Source of the DNA: Mesostigma viride
Taxonomy: Eukaryota; Streptophyta; Mesostigmatophyceae; Mesostigmatales; Mesostigmataceae
Reading direction: 5' to 3'
DNA length: 42,822 nt
Assembly: GCA_009746045.1 (NCBI GenBank)
Contig: RPFO01000008.1
Span: forward strand, 1-42,822
Below the pieces are notes generated by a model that searched no databases, was not told the origin of the DNA, and saw nothing but the letters and a program-made list of their open reading frames with translations. Below are positions 9,605 through 19,158 of the stretch, one piece after another. The position numbers were made by a program, and so were the translations under genes. Each line of letters opens with the position of its first letter. Positions within the stretch are counted from its first letter, which is position 1.

Positions 9605-9788
9605 GCTGCAGCAGCATAGCGGGTTTCACCAAGTTCCCCTCTAGTAATGGCAGGGAGCTTGCTGGAGCTCGGGGCCCGGGGTTAGGATGGATGCCTTCAG
9701 TAGTGAGGTCGCGGACCCAACCCGATAAAACAGCAGCCATGGACAGCCCGCGCGACGGAGCATCAGCTGTCTGAAGCTCGCTCAGCAT
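9605..9788 (-). pseudogene. Retroelement polyprotein fragment with 2A-like NPGP motif
   Basis: The minus-strand frame carries QTADAPSRG (9747-9770), resembling the ADALSR-type signature at the end of retroelement RNase H domains. It is followed by VRDLTTEGIHPNPGP (NPGP at 9672-9683). NPGP preceded by an acidic/EG stretch is the hallmark of 2A-like ribosome-skipping peptides, which occur in several retroelement polyproteins. The frame is then cut by the hAT end at 9604. Identification of the element type is inference. Confidence 0.5.
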
Positions 9789-10004
9789 CCAGACCCAGTG
9801 GGAGCGAGTATGTACTACATAAGGTATAAGCGAACACAGCTTGCGGCACTGCTTGTTTAGCCGGTTACTAAGAAGATGACCGACGGCACCCCAGTCCCTT
9901 TGCTAGGCAGTCTAGGGCGGCGTTAGAATCCACCAATCTCACCACCCCACGTCCCGAGACTCCTTGAAGACCGCTCCACCCCCTTCACCGCAGGTCACAC
10001 CTCC

Positions 10005-10265
10005 TTATTCATGCGCATGCTCCGGTCTCGCTAGCAACTTCGGATGCCCACACACAACCTGCCGTGAAGCATCGCCCGCATCGCAGTGTGCGTCAAAGGC
10101 CTTGGCCCCACCATCGAGGTTAGCTCGTCGGGAATAAGCAACGTTGGGTAGCACCGCACCTCCCGTGCCTGCACCAGTTCCGTCACATCGCAATTGGCTC
10201 CATCGCAGCATATGTAGGCCACCCCTTGCCCATATGTAGCTTGAAGCATCTGTTGCCACCACCAC
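10005..10265 (-). pseudogene. RNase H-like fragment of the same retroelement
   Basis: The minus-strand sequence reads VVATDAS in one frame and TYGQGVAYI in the next. Together these resemble the ATDAS-x-G-x-G start of an RNase H domain, so a frame slip lies near 10235-10249. The remainder to 10005 is not recognisable. Confidence 0.4.
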
Positions 10266-10782
10266 TGGGGCTAGGGAGGCTGCACAATCCAGTGACTCTC
10301 AGCATAACAGCTAGGGCAGCTGCGCACTCCAACTCGTCCCTCACACCTTCCCACAAGGGCCAGCTCGTCAGCCCCCACCCGTTTAGGTTGATGAACTTGA
10401 AGCTTTGCTGCCAGATAGAAAGGCAGTGTGGACTCCGCATCTGCAGCCACAACAATCGCCCCACAATCGCAGCCAGCCCTTCAGCACTAGCGCGTCCCCG
10501 TTCTAGAATAGCAAGGGTATGGGCCACGGCTAGCACTAGCTGCTTTGCCGTTGGCTCCAGCACGCCATTACGGCGGTACACCACTCCCAGGGCCTCCAAT
10601 CTCTCCCCCTCCATGCTGGCCTTGATGGTCTTCTTCGCGGAGGGCACTAGGTCGGTAGGGAGGTACCACACATCAAACGCACTCAATAGTAAGCGATTCA
10701 CCGACTGACACGTGCGCACATTGCTTCCCACCAAGTCATCAATAGTGATAGACGGCATTTGGGCCGGGGGGCCCTTCAACAC
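10183..10782 (-). pseudogene. Reverse transcriptase thumb/connection region, DIRS-like?
   Basis: An open 199-codon minus-strand frame. Residues ~45-130 (KKTIKASMEGERLEALGVVY, then RASAEGLAAIVGRLLWL and SIWQQSFKFI) fit the segment after the catalytic centre in reverse transcriptases of DIRS/Ngaro-like elements, where an 'EALGV' strand precedes a helical 'LAxIVGxLLW' segment. RNase H-like sequence follows downstream. No catalytic YxDD box is in this frame, and no tyrosine recombinase or split repeats were found. The DIRS assignment is therefore tentative; an unclassified algal retroelement is equally possible. Confidence 0.45.
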
Positions 10783-11880
10783 ATCACCAAGTCAATCTGC
10801 ATTTCCCCAGTGCTCCGGCCCTCCTTGTACTTGATGACCAACCTAGTCGGGATACCCCACTCATTGGGCACCACAGCCAGCTACCCCGCACTTGTGAGGT
10901 ACTTCACCTGCCGCCTACAAAGGGTCCAATGTAAAGGGTCCAATGCAACCGTCGCACCGTCGCATGGAGCACCAACAATCTCATGTATGGCCTCCCCTAA
11001 TGCCACGGCATGTGAGTGCCTCATCGTCAGCGCCTTTAACACCGTCCACACCCGCCTCAGCCTTCCAGGGATCCCCACCGCTGTAGACCACACATCGGGT
11101 AGCCCTTGGTAATCCCACCACCACTCGGACAGTGACTTGGATAGAGTACTCATAGGACACCAAGTCACTCTTTGCAGAGGAGCATCGACCCTTCACATAG
11201 ACGTCTGAGATGATGCCCGGGTGGGGCAGCACAGTCTTGGGGGGCACCACCCACAGCCATGGTTGCCGAGCCGTTTGTTGTCTATGAACCTCTGCTACCC
11301 CTCCCCATTTGCCACCCCAAAGCACCCATCCACCCACTTGGGCCGCTCCCCCCCGAACTCCGTCATCCCCACCTCAGCCGCCCTGCCCATGAGCTTGCCC
11401 CACTCCTCCATAGAGCAACCCCGGCTGGGGCTACATAGGCACATTCAAGTATTCGGCAGTGGTAAGCACCTCCGGCTTTACGCAAATCTCCTTGGTATAG
11501 ACCTCACTCCAACTTGGCCGGGCAGCCAGCAAGTCTACTACATGTAGCAACCTCGCCTTCCCCACCCATCCTTCTTAGGCAAGCCCACCGCCTCTGCCCG
11601 TACTTAGTTGGTCTGCTTCGTGCTTATTTAGTTTCCCAGATATCAAGTCTGCACCTCCTTGTTAGGGACTGTCGCGATGCCCCCTACTTGGCGACTGTAC
11701 CGCTCACAGTGCTGTGTGACCCTTTTCAGGGCCTCCTCTGTCCCCGTAGAGCTCGTGCCTCCCTTTTGCAGAGAAGGGTCTGCCCCGCACACCAATTCAG
11801 GCACTTGACCACCTCAAAATGTATTGTAGGGTGTTGTTCCAGCGGCGGCAGGTTGCACGCTGGCGTCTGAGTGCTGACCT
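10783..11880 (-). pseudogene. Decayed upstream part of the minus-strand retroelement
   Basis: GC-rich sequence continuing the same coding style. Minus-strand frames at 10881-11168 and 10981-11337 overlap and are interrupted by stops. No motif is convincing. I read it as the eroded N-terminal/reverse transcriptase part of the element downstream on that strand. Plus-strand frames here are likely shadows. Confidence 0.35.
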
Positions 11881-12867
11881 CACCCTCGACCCCACGAGGT
11901 GCTTAGAGGCACAATAGGAAGAGGCAGCGGGAAGAGGGAGCGGTTTGCTCTCTGGGCTTTCACGTGGTCTGCTGGTCCCATGGGCAGGGTGCTATTTACA
12001 GCACTCGCGGGACATGGATATGGGACTAATGACATGAACCCCAAGAAGGTTAATGTGCAAGTGTGCTTTGGTGCAATATTTGCCAACAAATCCCTTTCAG
12101 AAAAATATAGCATTTGTGCAAGAGAAAAAGACTCAGTCCATTCTACATAACAGACTGAGTTTTTACCATAAGAGAGCCAAGCACCTTTACCCTGTCAATG
12201 GCAGATGTTGGGATCCTGAAGTGCGCCAGGTCCAAACTGCTATTTACGGCCCTTGCAGGAGCTAGCGCACCTATGACAAGAAAGTTGCCTTGCGAATTTC
12301 CTGGCCCATTTTCCTGATGGTTTACATAAAAACCAACACATTAAAATCAACGACAATGAAAGACGCATAGAATTTCCATCAAGCCACAACGGCCAGCTTC
12401 GTTCCCATAGCCGTGCAAAAAATTGCGATGTCGCTATGAAAAGCTTATCAACACAGCTATACGCTTCGGTGAACGTCACCCAACTGGGTACACGCCATCA
12501 TTATGATTTGATAGTCATGCATGCGAATTTGGAGGCTTAATCCAGAAAATGCTGTGCACAGCTAGAAATTAATATCTGTCCTCACCATGGTTGCTAGGTA
12601 GCCACTACTTAGCTCAGGGAGACTGCATCTGAGAACGGCGAGAAAAGAACGAACCTATGTTAGTACTTACCTAAGTCAAAAGTTGTCAGAAGATGCCGGC
12701 GTGACTGTTCCATGGGAAGTTCACCCTGCACATACGATAAGCCGCGATAAAAGAAGATTACATGGAAAATGCACATCAGGGATGCAACATCGCAGAAAAA
12801 ATGAGTTACTGTATGACAAACAGAAATATGTGAAATAACTCCCAACAAAACAGATATAAATACATAT
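11881..12867. other. Spacer, no gene seen
   Basis: No long open frame or recognised family. A short inverted pair ACTCAGTCC (12132) and AGACTGAGTTTTTAC (12151) recalls the ACTCAGTCCT..AGGACTGAGT ends of TTAA-3 and may be a worn relic. The rest is unassigned. Confidence 0.5.
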
Positions 12868-13454
12868 GGCAATGTGGGGCCCCACCGGGTCATCCCCTTT
12901 TGTCCTTGAGGATCGAGTTTGGGGCCATGGGCCCCAAGACAGCCGAGTTTTTCCATGAGTGCTGCCAGCGCCGTGAAGACCGCCTCGACCTCGAGGGTCA
13001 GACCGCCCCGTGGTCTGCCCGCACGACGGTGGTCCTCGTATTGGCGGCAGCGCCTGTCACTCGCCCTCACTCGCACTGTGGCTGATGTGTTATTCCGTCG
13101 CACCCGGGCCGACTTAGTCGCGACCCATGCGGTCTAGATCCCTCCCAGGCCTGCATGGTGGGCCGGCAGCGATGTTGCTGCGTGTCGTAGTTTTGTGATG
13201 TAGTTAGTTGTACCTTGTGCAGCTGGCGTGATCCTTGGATGTCCGTGTCAGATTACTACTAATTTCTTCAGGGTTCTTCTTCTTTTCGGGGTTTCTCCTT
13301 ATGTTGCACATGCCAATCTCACCTCCGTAATTTATCATTCTCAATGAATATATATAGGTTGTCTTGTCGTGGTATCTCTTGTTATGTAGGAGTAGCGTTG
13401 GCTTAGTTTATTTTTACATGGGTGCCTTTACTCTGATGTCTGAGTAATTATTTT
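12868..13454 (+). pseudogene. 5'-truncated RLE-type LINE (LINE-C)
   Basis: The first ~270 bases encode the C-terminus of the same kind of protein as 19159-21323: EFGAMGPKTAEFFHECC, REDRLDLEGQ, APWSAR, then after a frameshift SYWRQRLSLALTR and RRTRADLV, stop at 13135-13137. About 310 bases of 3' untranslated sequence follow, ending in AGTAATTATTTTTT, like the tails of LINE-A and LINE-B. The TTAA at the end of this tail hosts a TTAA-1 insertion. Upstream domains are missing, as usual for truncated LINE insertions. Confidence 0.8.
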
Positions 13455-15151
13455 TTAACCCCTAAATGGTCTTGCTGCCGATTTTCCGCCAAAAATCGAG
13501 TTCCAGCCGATGCATCGGCCCCTTCTCGGGGGACCAGATGCCGCGAAAACTATTGAGAATTAGGAAAAGTTTAGCTGAGAAGATCGAAAGTTTATAAAAT
13601 TCTTCACAGCATGGTACTAGGGTTTGCATACTTTTGACAAAGTTATAGAGGTGTTCTGGCCGGTCAAAGTACAAGGGGTCAGGGTACTTTTTCACGTACA
13701 ACGTGCATTCCGGAAAACGACGACCTGGCCATGGCGGCTTGCGCCCACGCATGGCATTTACGTTTGCGTTCGAATTTTCTGTCCAAACTTAGGATATTGA
13801 TTTTAAACGTCCTAAAGATCATACAGGCCAATTTTTGGTTCGCGGGAATGCCATTTGATAGGTGTCGGCAGCGTTCTTGCTGGAAAAAACTGCGATCAGG
13901 CCGGACGATAGAAACGTTGACAGCAATACCTTTCCGGCGTATTTTAAAGGATATATCGGTTTCTTTTTACTTTTTATGATACATAATAGTCGTAAACGTG
14001 CAAGGGTGGCCAGAAATCGCCGAATCCAGCGGCCATGCTGCACAGCTTTGGTGTGCCGAAATGCGCCATTTTGCGGCTACCGCCTGGGCCAAGGTAACGC
14101 CATCCATGCCTGGTAAAGCTTAAGCATCGTTTTCCTATCGATGTTTTACATTTATATATACGTTCTAGCTTGTGTAGCACATTCTTTTTGCACTATTCAT
14201 GCTCTTTCTTGACCCTGGCCTGGCCCCTTTCTAAAACACCATTCTTAGATGCTTCCCTCAGTCAGTTGACCTGCCACAGGGTGATGGTGATAAGTTTTAG
14301 AGGCTGTATGGGTTTGAATGCCTCCATATATGTTTGTTATACATTTCCCATACACATATTGCATGAGTGTGAGGCAGTTGGCTGGTCTCTGTGGCATCAT
14401 CAAGCACGTAACTGGTGAGTAAAAGCTTCCCATTGACAGCATGAGCCACCAGGTGTGCTGGCCATCACCTGGCAAGCTATAGCAGCTTAGGCCTAGTTTA
14501 TCCTTGCTAGGGCAGGCTGAAATAGGCTCAACACCACTAGTTTGTTGGTGGCTGCCTCCTAGAATGCATGCCTTGCGTAGGGTGTCCGTACCACGTTACC
14601 TACGTGCATGGACAAGGTGGCACCTGCACATAGGTGCCATGTAAGGGCAGTGTGATGATGCAGTTATGTTTCCCCATCATTGTGGAAGGGAAATGTATTG
14701 TTTGGCATGGTTGGTGGCCATATTAGGAGGTCGTATGCCCACCCCTACTCCCTTGGTTGCTTTTTACCAACGGTACCCCTATGGGCTGTACTGGGTGTAA
14801 CTGCTGGTACACCCACCCAAATGATGACCCCAATGGCTCAAACTGTTCAGCAACTAATTGTTTATCATCCCTGAAGTGGTAGGTGCCTAGGTCTTATAAC
14901 ATAATTCAAAATGCACATTCTACCAAAAATGAAAACGCGCGTCTTGACCCCCCTGACTTTGACGGCAGTTAAACATGGCCTACCCTGCATATATGTGAGG
15001 TTGTGATATACCAACCCGAAGGGCAACTCATGGACATGCTTGGCCCCCAAGGACAGCCATTGGATATGGGTAGGTTGGATGGCATCTGGTTTGCAAAATT
15101 GTGAAGATCCAGCCGATTTATCGGCAGGATCTCAGACCATTTAGGGGTTAA
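13455..15151 (+). mobile_element. TTAA-1 element, complete copy II
   Basis: Runs from TTAACCCCTAAATGG to CCATTTAGGGGTTAA, with the left palindrome GCCGATGCATCGGC at 13506-13519. The right subterminal part is variant (CAGCCGATTTATCGGC) and shared with the copy at 33386-34236, so this pair forms a subfamily. The insertion site is a TTAA in the LINE-C tail; LINE-B's tail shows the same site empty (ATTTTTAATATATA). Confidence 0.9.
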
Positions 15152-15185
15152 TATATATATACACAATATATATATTAACCCCTAA
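15141..15185. repeat. Foldback junction between TTAA-1 and LINE-B
   Basis: TTAGGGGTTAATATATATAT (15141-15160) is followed after 5 bases by its perfect 20-base complement (15166-15185), which ends exactly where the first LINE monomer begins. The left arm is the TTAA-1 terminus plus the (TA)n LINE tail. The right arm duplicates this in inverted orientation. Confidence 0.9.
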
Positions 15186-16035
15186 CGGCAGGCGGTACCA
15201 CCATTCCGTGGCAGCTTGGCCCAGTTTGCTACCGGCTGGCACACGTTTTCAGTGAATTTTGGGCTCCAGATTTAAATGCAACGTGCGGTTTGAGGCAGGG
15301 GAAAACATGCGTGGACGATAGGAATTATAGCACCGGCGGGCTTCAAAGTGCCGGACGGCAGGCGGTACCACCATTCCGTGGCAGCTTGGCCCAGTTTGCT
15401 ACCGGCTGGCACACGTTTTCAGTGAATTTTGGGCTCCAGATTTAAATGCAACGTGCGGTTTGAGGCAGGGGAAAACATGCGTGGACGATAGGAATTATAG
15501 CACCGGCGGGCTTCAAAGTGCCGGACGGCAGGCGGTACCACCATTCCGTGGCAGCTTGGCCCAGTTTGCTACCGGCTGGCACACGTTTTCAGTGAATTTT
15601 GGGCTCCAGATTTAAATGCAACGTGCGGTTTGAGGCAGGGGAAAACATGCGTGGACGATAGGAATTATAGCACCGGCGGGCTTCAAAGTGCCGGACGGCA
15701 GGCGGTACCACCATTCCGTGGCAGCTTGGCCCAGTTTGCTACCGGCTGGCACACGTTTTCAGTGAATTTTGGGCTCCAGATTTAAATGCAACGTGCGGTT
15801 TGAGGCAGGGGAAAACATGCGTGGACGATAGGAATTATAGCACCGGCGGGCTTCAAAGTGCCGGACGGCAGGCGGTACCACCATTCCGTGGCAGCTTGGC
15901 CCAGTTTGCTACCGGCTGGCACACGTTTTCAGTGAATTTTGGGCTCCAGATTTAAATGCAACGTGCGGTTTGAGGCAGGGGAAAACATGCGTGGACGATA
16001 GGAATTATAGCACCGGCGGGCTTCAAAGTGCCGGA
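15186..16035 (+). repeat. Five tandem 170-bp 5' monomers
   Basis: Units start at 15186, 15356, 15526, 15696 and 15866 (CGGCAGGCGGTACC...GTGCCGGA). They look identical by eye. A sixth breaks off after 14 bases at 16036-16049. Tandem 5' monomers acting as promoters are known from mouse L1 and some other LINEs; promoter function here is inferred from position. Confidence 0.95.
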
Positions 16036-16063
16036 CGGCAGGCGGTACCGCGACCGCAGCGCG

Positions 16064-16115
16064 TTGGGGGGCTGCCGCCCCCCAAACCCCCCGCGTGGGG
16101 GGCTCCGCCCCCCAC
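16064..16115 (+). promoter_or_regulatory. G/C hairpins in the LINE-B leader
   Basis: Two perfect hairpins precede the start codon: TTGGGGGG/CCCCCCAA (16064-16085) and GTGGGGGG/CCCCCCAC (16095-16115). A C-rich run follows to 16131. In the transcript these would be strong structures about 50-80 bases before the first ATG, so they could affect scanning or packaging; the effect is inference. Confidence 0.6.
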
Positions 16116-16163
16116 ACCCCCCGCCCCCCCCCTCGGTGGCTGCCACGCCTGCCCTGATTGTTC

Positions 16164-16675
16164 ATGGACGACCCACGACCCCCTTCGCCCAACGGCTCCC
16201 CCGCTCCCCGGTTGGCGCCTCGGCGGTCCTCTCGGCTTGCGGCCCTTCTTGCGGAGGTGGGCGACCCGGCTGCGGGGGGCTCGGGCGCCCCGGTCTCCCC
16301 CTCCTTGGTCTGCGAGGTCTGCCGGAGCGGGCACCGCGGGCACCACATGTTAGTTTGTGATGCTTGCAATTCCGGGTGGCACTTGCAGTGTCTTACTCCC
16401 CGGCTCTACCGGGTCCCGCCGGGCTCCTGGACGTGCCCGCGCTGTCCCCCCCGGCGGGCCCCCGGGCTGCCCTCCCCGCTGGGTGCTCCGGCCCCCTGCC
16501 CCGTGTGCCCCCCTGCCGAGGCCCTCGGGGCGGGCCGTGGCCTGCCCGATGGGGCCGCCGTTGCTCGGGCCCTGGCGCCCTCGGCCCCGGGGCCCCACCC
16601 GTCGCCTGGCCCCGCCGACGGGGGCGCGGCGCTGTCGCCTGGGCTGAGCCCGGCCGACCCCCGGCGGGCCTGGCG
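16164..16675 (+). CDS. LINE-B polyprotein part 1: PHD finger
   Basis: I place the start at the first ATG (MDDPRPPSP); the upstream in-frame TTG is not a likely eukaryotic start. After a Pro/Arg-rich lead of ~45 residues comes a PHD finger of Cys4-His-Cys3 form: CEVC, then VCDACNSGWHLQC, then WTCPRC (about 16311-16440). PHD fingers usually read histone H3 tails, so this could direct the element to particular chromatin. Downstream is low-complexity Pro/Ala/Gly sequence with one more CPVC. Around 16650-16690, in GC-rich sequence, the coding frame moves from frame 3 to frame 2 (counting from base 1). Confidence 0.75.
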
Positions 16676-17552
16676 ACCCCGGCGCCCGCCCCCGGCCCCT
16701 CGCTCCCCGACGCTCTGGCCTCCCTTCCCCCGGCCGCGGTTGGCCACCCAGCCGCCACCCCCGTCCTTGCCGCGTGGGACGGCGGCCCCCGGGCCCACGC
16801 GTTCACCTCGTGGCCGCCCTCGCACATTGTCGGCGTGGTGGGCCGCGCCACCTTTTCTTGGGCGTACTGCCCTTTGTTGCTGGACGCGGTCGGGCTCCAG
16901 GCCGCCTTCCCCTCGCTCCCTAGGCCCCCGGCCTTCCTGGCCCTAGTTGCGCAGGTGCGGGCGACATTTCTTTCCGCCGCCCCCCCGGTGACGGCCTCGA
17001 CTCTTTGGGGGTATGTCTTGGAAGGATATCACGCCGGCTGCCGGCTGCCGTGGCATCTCCCGGCCGCCCGGCAGGAAGAGCTGCTTTCCCTGGACGAGCG
17101 GGTGGGTCAGGCGGTGGTCGAGTTCGTCACGGCGGTGGCTCGAGACGCACAGGTCTCGGTGCGGGCGGCCTACCTCGCGGGCGGCGCCGACCTGGGCCTC
17201 ATGTCCCCGCGGCAGCTTCGCCTCTTCTTGGACGCCCAGGCCCCGCCTCCCGGCCCGGTTGCCAGTGGGGGCTTTCTCATCACCTCCCTCAGCCTGGCGC
17301 AGGCCGCCATGCTGCGTGTGGAGTTCGGGGCCCCCATCGCGGTTCAGGGCGGCCAGGCCATCTTGGTGGACTCGGCCGGGCGCGCCCAGCCCCTAACCGC
17401 GGGGACGCCTGTTTCTGCCTTCCTCCACGACATCCTGGAGTTGGCAGGCATCCCGCACGAATGGCACCCCGCGGCTGACCAACCGGTCGGCATCCTCTCG
17501 CGCGCCCAGATTGCCGCCTCCCGGGTTGCTGGGAGGCCGGCTGGGACCCGCC
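16676..17552 (+). CDS. LINE-B polyprotein part 2: unrecognised domain
   Basis: Continues in the next frame for ~290 codons. Clean, non-repetitive protein begins at about 16800 (HAFTSWPPSHIVGVVG) and runs through GYVLEGYHAGCRLPWHL, LDERVGQAVVEFVTAVARD, FLITSLSLAQAAMLRVEFG and HDILELAGIPHEWHP. I do not recognise the fold. The position between zinc fingers, and the pattern of helices ending in a PIAVQGGQAILVDSAG strand pair, would allow a protease-like domain such as those in NeSL or related LINEs, but I see no convincing Cys/His/Asp triad. The frame changes again in a C7 run near 17550. Confidence 0.6.
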
Positions 17553-18420
17553 CCCCCTCATGTCCGGTCCCTTCTGGAGGGGGACGACCCCGAGTCGGGC
17601 TCCTGTGCCATCTGCCTTGAGCCCTTCCGGCCGGGGGATGGCTTGTGTCGCCTGCCCGCGTGCGGCCACACATTCCATCAAGCGTGCATCGCGCGCAGCT
17701 TGCTCCACTCCGTGCCGCGCTGCCCGTTGTGCCGGGCTGTTGTGCCGCCCCCTGGGACTGCGCTTCCTCTCGGCCCGCCCCCGGTCTCGCTGGGTCCCCT
17801 GCCGGGTCCCCACCGGGCCCCGGGGCCAGCTGCCTCCCCGACCCCTCGGCCTCCGCCCCCGGCCTCGTTGCCGGGGCCTGGGGTGGTCGCGGGCGCGCTG
17901 GCGAGTCCCCCTGGGAGGGGCGCCGGCGTTCTCGATCCCCCTCCGCTGGGGGTCTCCCCGGTGGGCACTGCCTCCTCCGTGGCCCCGGCGGGCCTGCCGG
18001 GCGCTGGTCGGGTCGTGGTGCGCGCGCCTGCCGGCCCGGCTGGGGAGACGCCGCAGGCCCCACGTCCTGCCTTTGCTGGCGCCGCTCCCCGCCACTCAGC
18101 GCCCGCCGACGGCCTTCACCGGTGTGCCGTGCTGCTTCCCACGGGGTCCCCGTGTGCGGGTGTGTTCCACAACCGTAACCTCCTCTGCCAGCACCTTCGC
18201 GCTGTGCACCCCGATCTCGGCGCGGCGGATCTGCAGGCCATGAGCTGTTACCGGTGCCCGGAAGCTCACTGCCAGCGGGTGTACTCCATTCACGGGCGCG
18301 CTCAGCACGCGCGCGCCTGTGTTGCTCAACGGCCCCTCAACCGGCCAGCAGTCCCGGCCCCCTCCCCCCCTCCCGCCTCGGCTCCCCCGGCTCCCAGCCC
18401 CCGCCGCCCGACTACTCGGC
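17553..18420 (+). CDS. LINE-B polyprotein part 3: RING-H2 and C2H2-like fingers
   Basis: A textbook RING-H2 occupies 17604-17732: CAIC, then CGHTFHQAC, then CPLC (Cys3-His2-Cys3). RING-H2 domains bind E2 enzymes and act as ubiquitin ligases, which is inferred here from sequence only. About 130 residues of Pro/Gly/Ala linker follow. Then come two C2H2-like fingers at 18123-18330 (CAVLLPTGSPC..HNRNLLCQHLRAVH and CYRCPEAHC..HGRAQH). RLE-type LINEs usually have C2H2 fingers just before the reverse transcriptase for target DNA binding, so this placement fits. The frame stops at 18509, but coding has already moved to another frame near 18420. Confidence 0.75.
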
Positions 18421-19158
18421 CAGTTGGCGTTGGCTTGACACGGTCCCTGGGATGCATGCGCCATCAACCCGACGTCTACCCTGACCGACCTCCCCCACCG
18501 CGCGCGTAGCCTTTTCGCGCAATGTGCAATCGTTTCTCTCCGGCGCATGCACGCCGCTCCGGACGACCCGCTGGGCTTTAAACTGCACATGGTGACCCCC
18601 CGCCTGCTCCTCACCCCTCTCGGGCGTGGTGTGCGCGGCCTCCAGGGTGCGGTTATTGCCCGTTGCCGACGCTTTCTGCAGGGGGACTGGGAGGGGCTGT
18701 TTGGCGTGCCGCCCCCGCGCACGGCCCGGCTGTCGGGGGAGGTCAACTTCGAGCGGGTGGCCGCCGACGTCATCCGCCTCGTCCGCGAGGGGCAGCTCAG
18801 CCGGGCCATGACCCGCTTGGAAATGGCCAAGCTCGCCCCCGCCAATGCGGCTACCCTGGCGGCCTTGGAGGCTCTTCACCCTGCGGAGCCCGGATTCCAG
18901 CTGCCCGTGCCGGACCCCCTGCCGGCCCCCCTCCGGCTGGACCGCGACTGCTTCCTGGAGGTGATGCGTGAGGTCCCGCGGGCTTCCTCTACCGGGCCGT
19001 CGGGCTGGCGCTACGAGCACTTGGAGGTCCTGGTGGGGCATGGGGGCGAGGACATTCTCTTTGACACCCTCATTGACCTGGCGGCTGGTCGCGTTCCTCC
19101 CGCTGCGCGCGAGTGGTTAGCGGGCGCTCGCCTCCTCGCTCTGCTCAAGGGTGTCTTG
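18421..19158 (+). CDS. LINE-B polyprotein part 4: pre-RT and RT fingers
   Basis: SWRWLDTVP (from 18422) is in one frame and DACAINPTSTLTDLPHRAR (18451 on) in the next, showing one more slip near 18445. The frame then runs through LFAQCAIVSL, GFKLHMVTPRLLLTPLGRG and the RT segment SSTGPSGWRYEHLEVL, equivalent to the 'GPDGW' block of LINE reverse transcriptases. It ends in LAGARLLALLKG. At a C8 run (19149-19160) the frame changes once more, and the protein continues as PEGKVRPIACGEVL. Confidence 0.75.

Noticed and set aside
12660-13103. 147-codon minus-strand frame
   Set aside because: Overlaps the LINE-C coding remnant in antisense and has no motif of its own.
15186-16035. Direct repeats considered as a CRISPR array or satellite
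   Set aside because: The 170-bp units are contiguous with no spacers and lead straight into a LINE coding region; they are 5' monomers in a eukaryotic genome.
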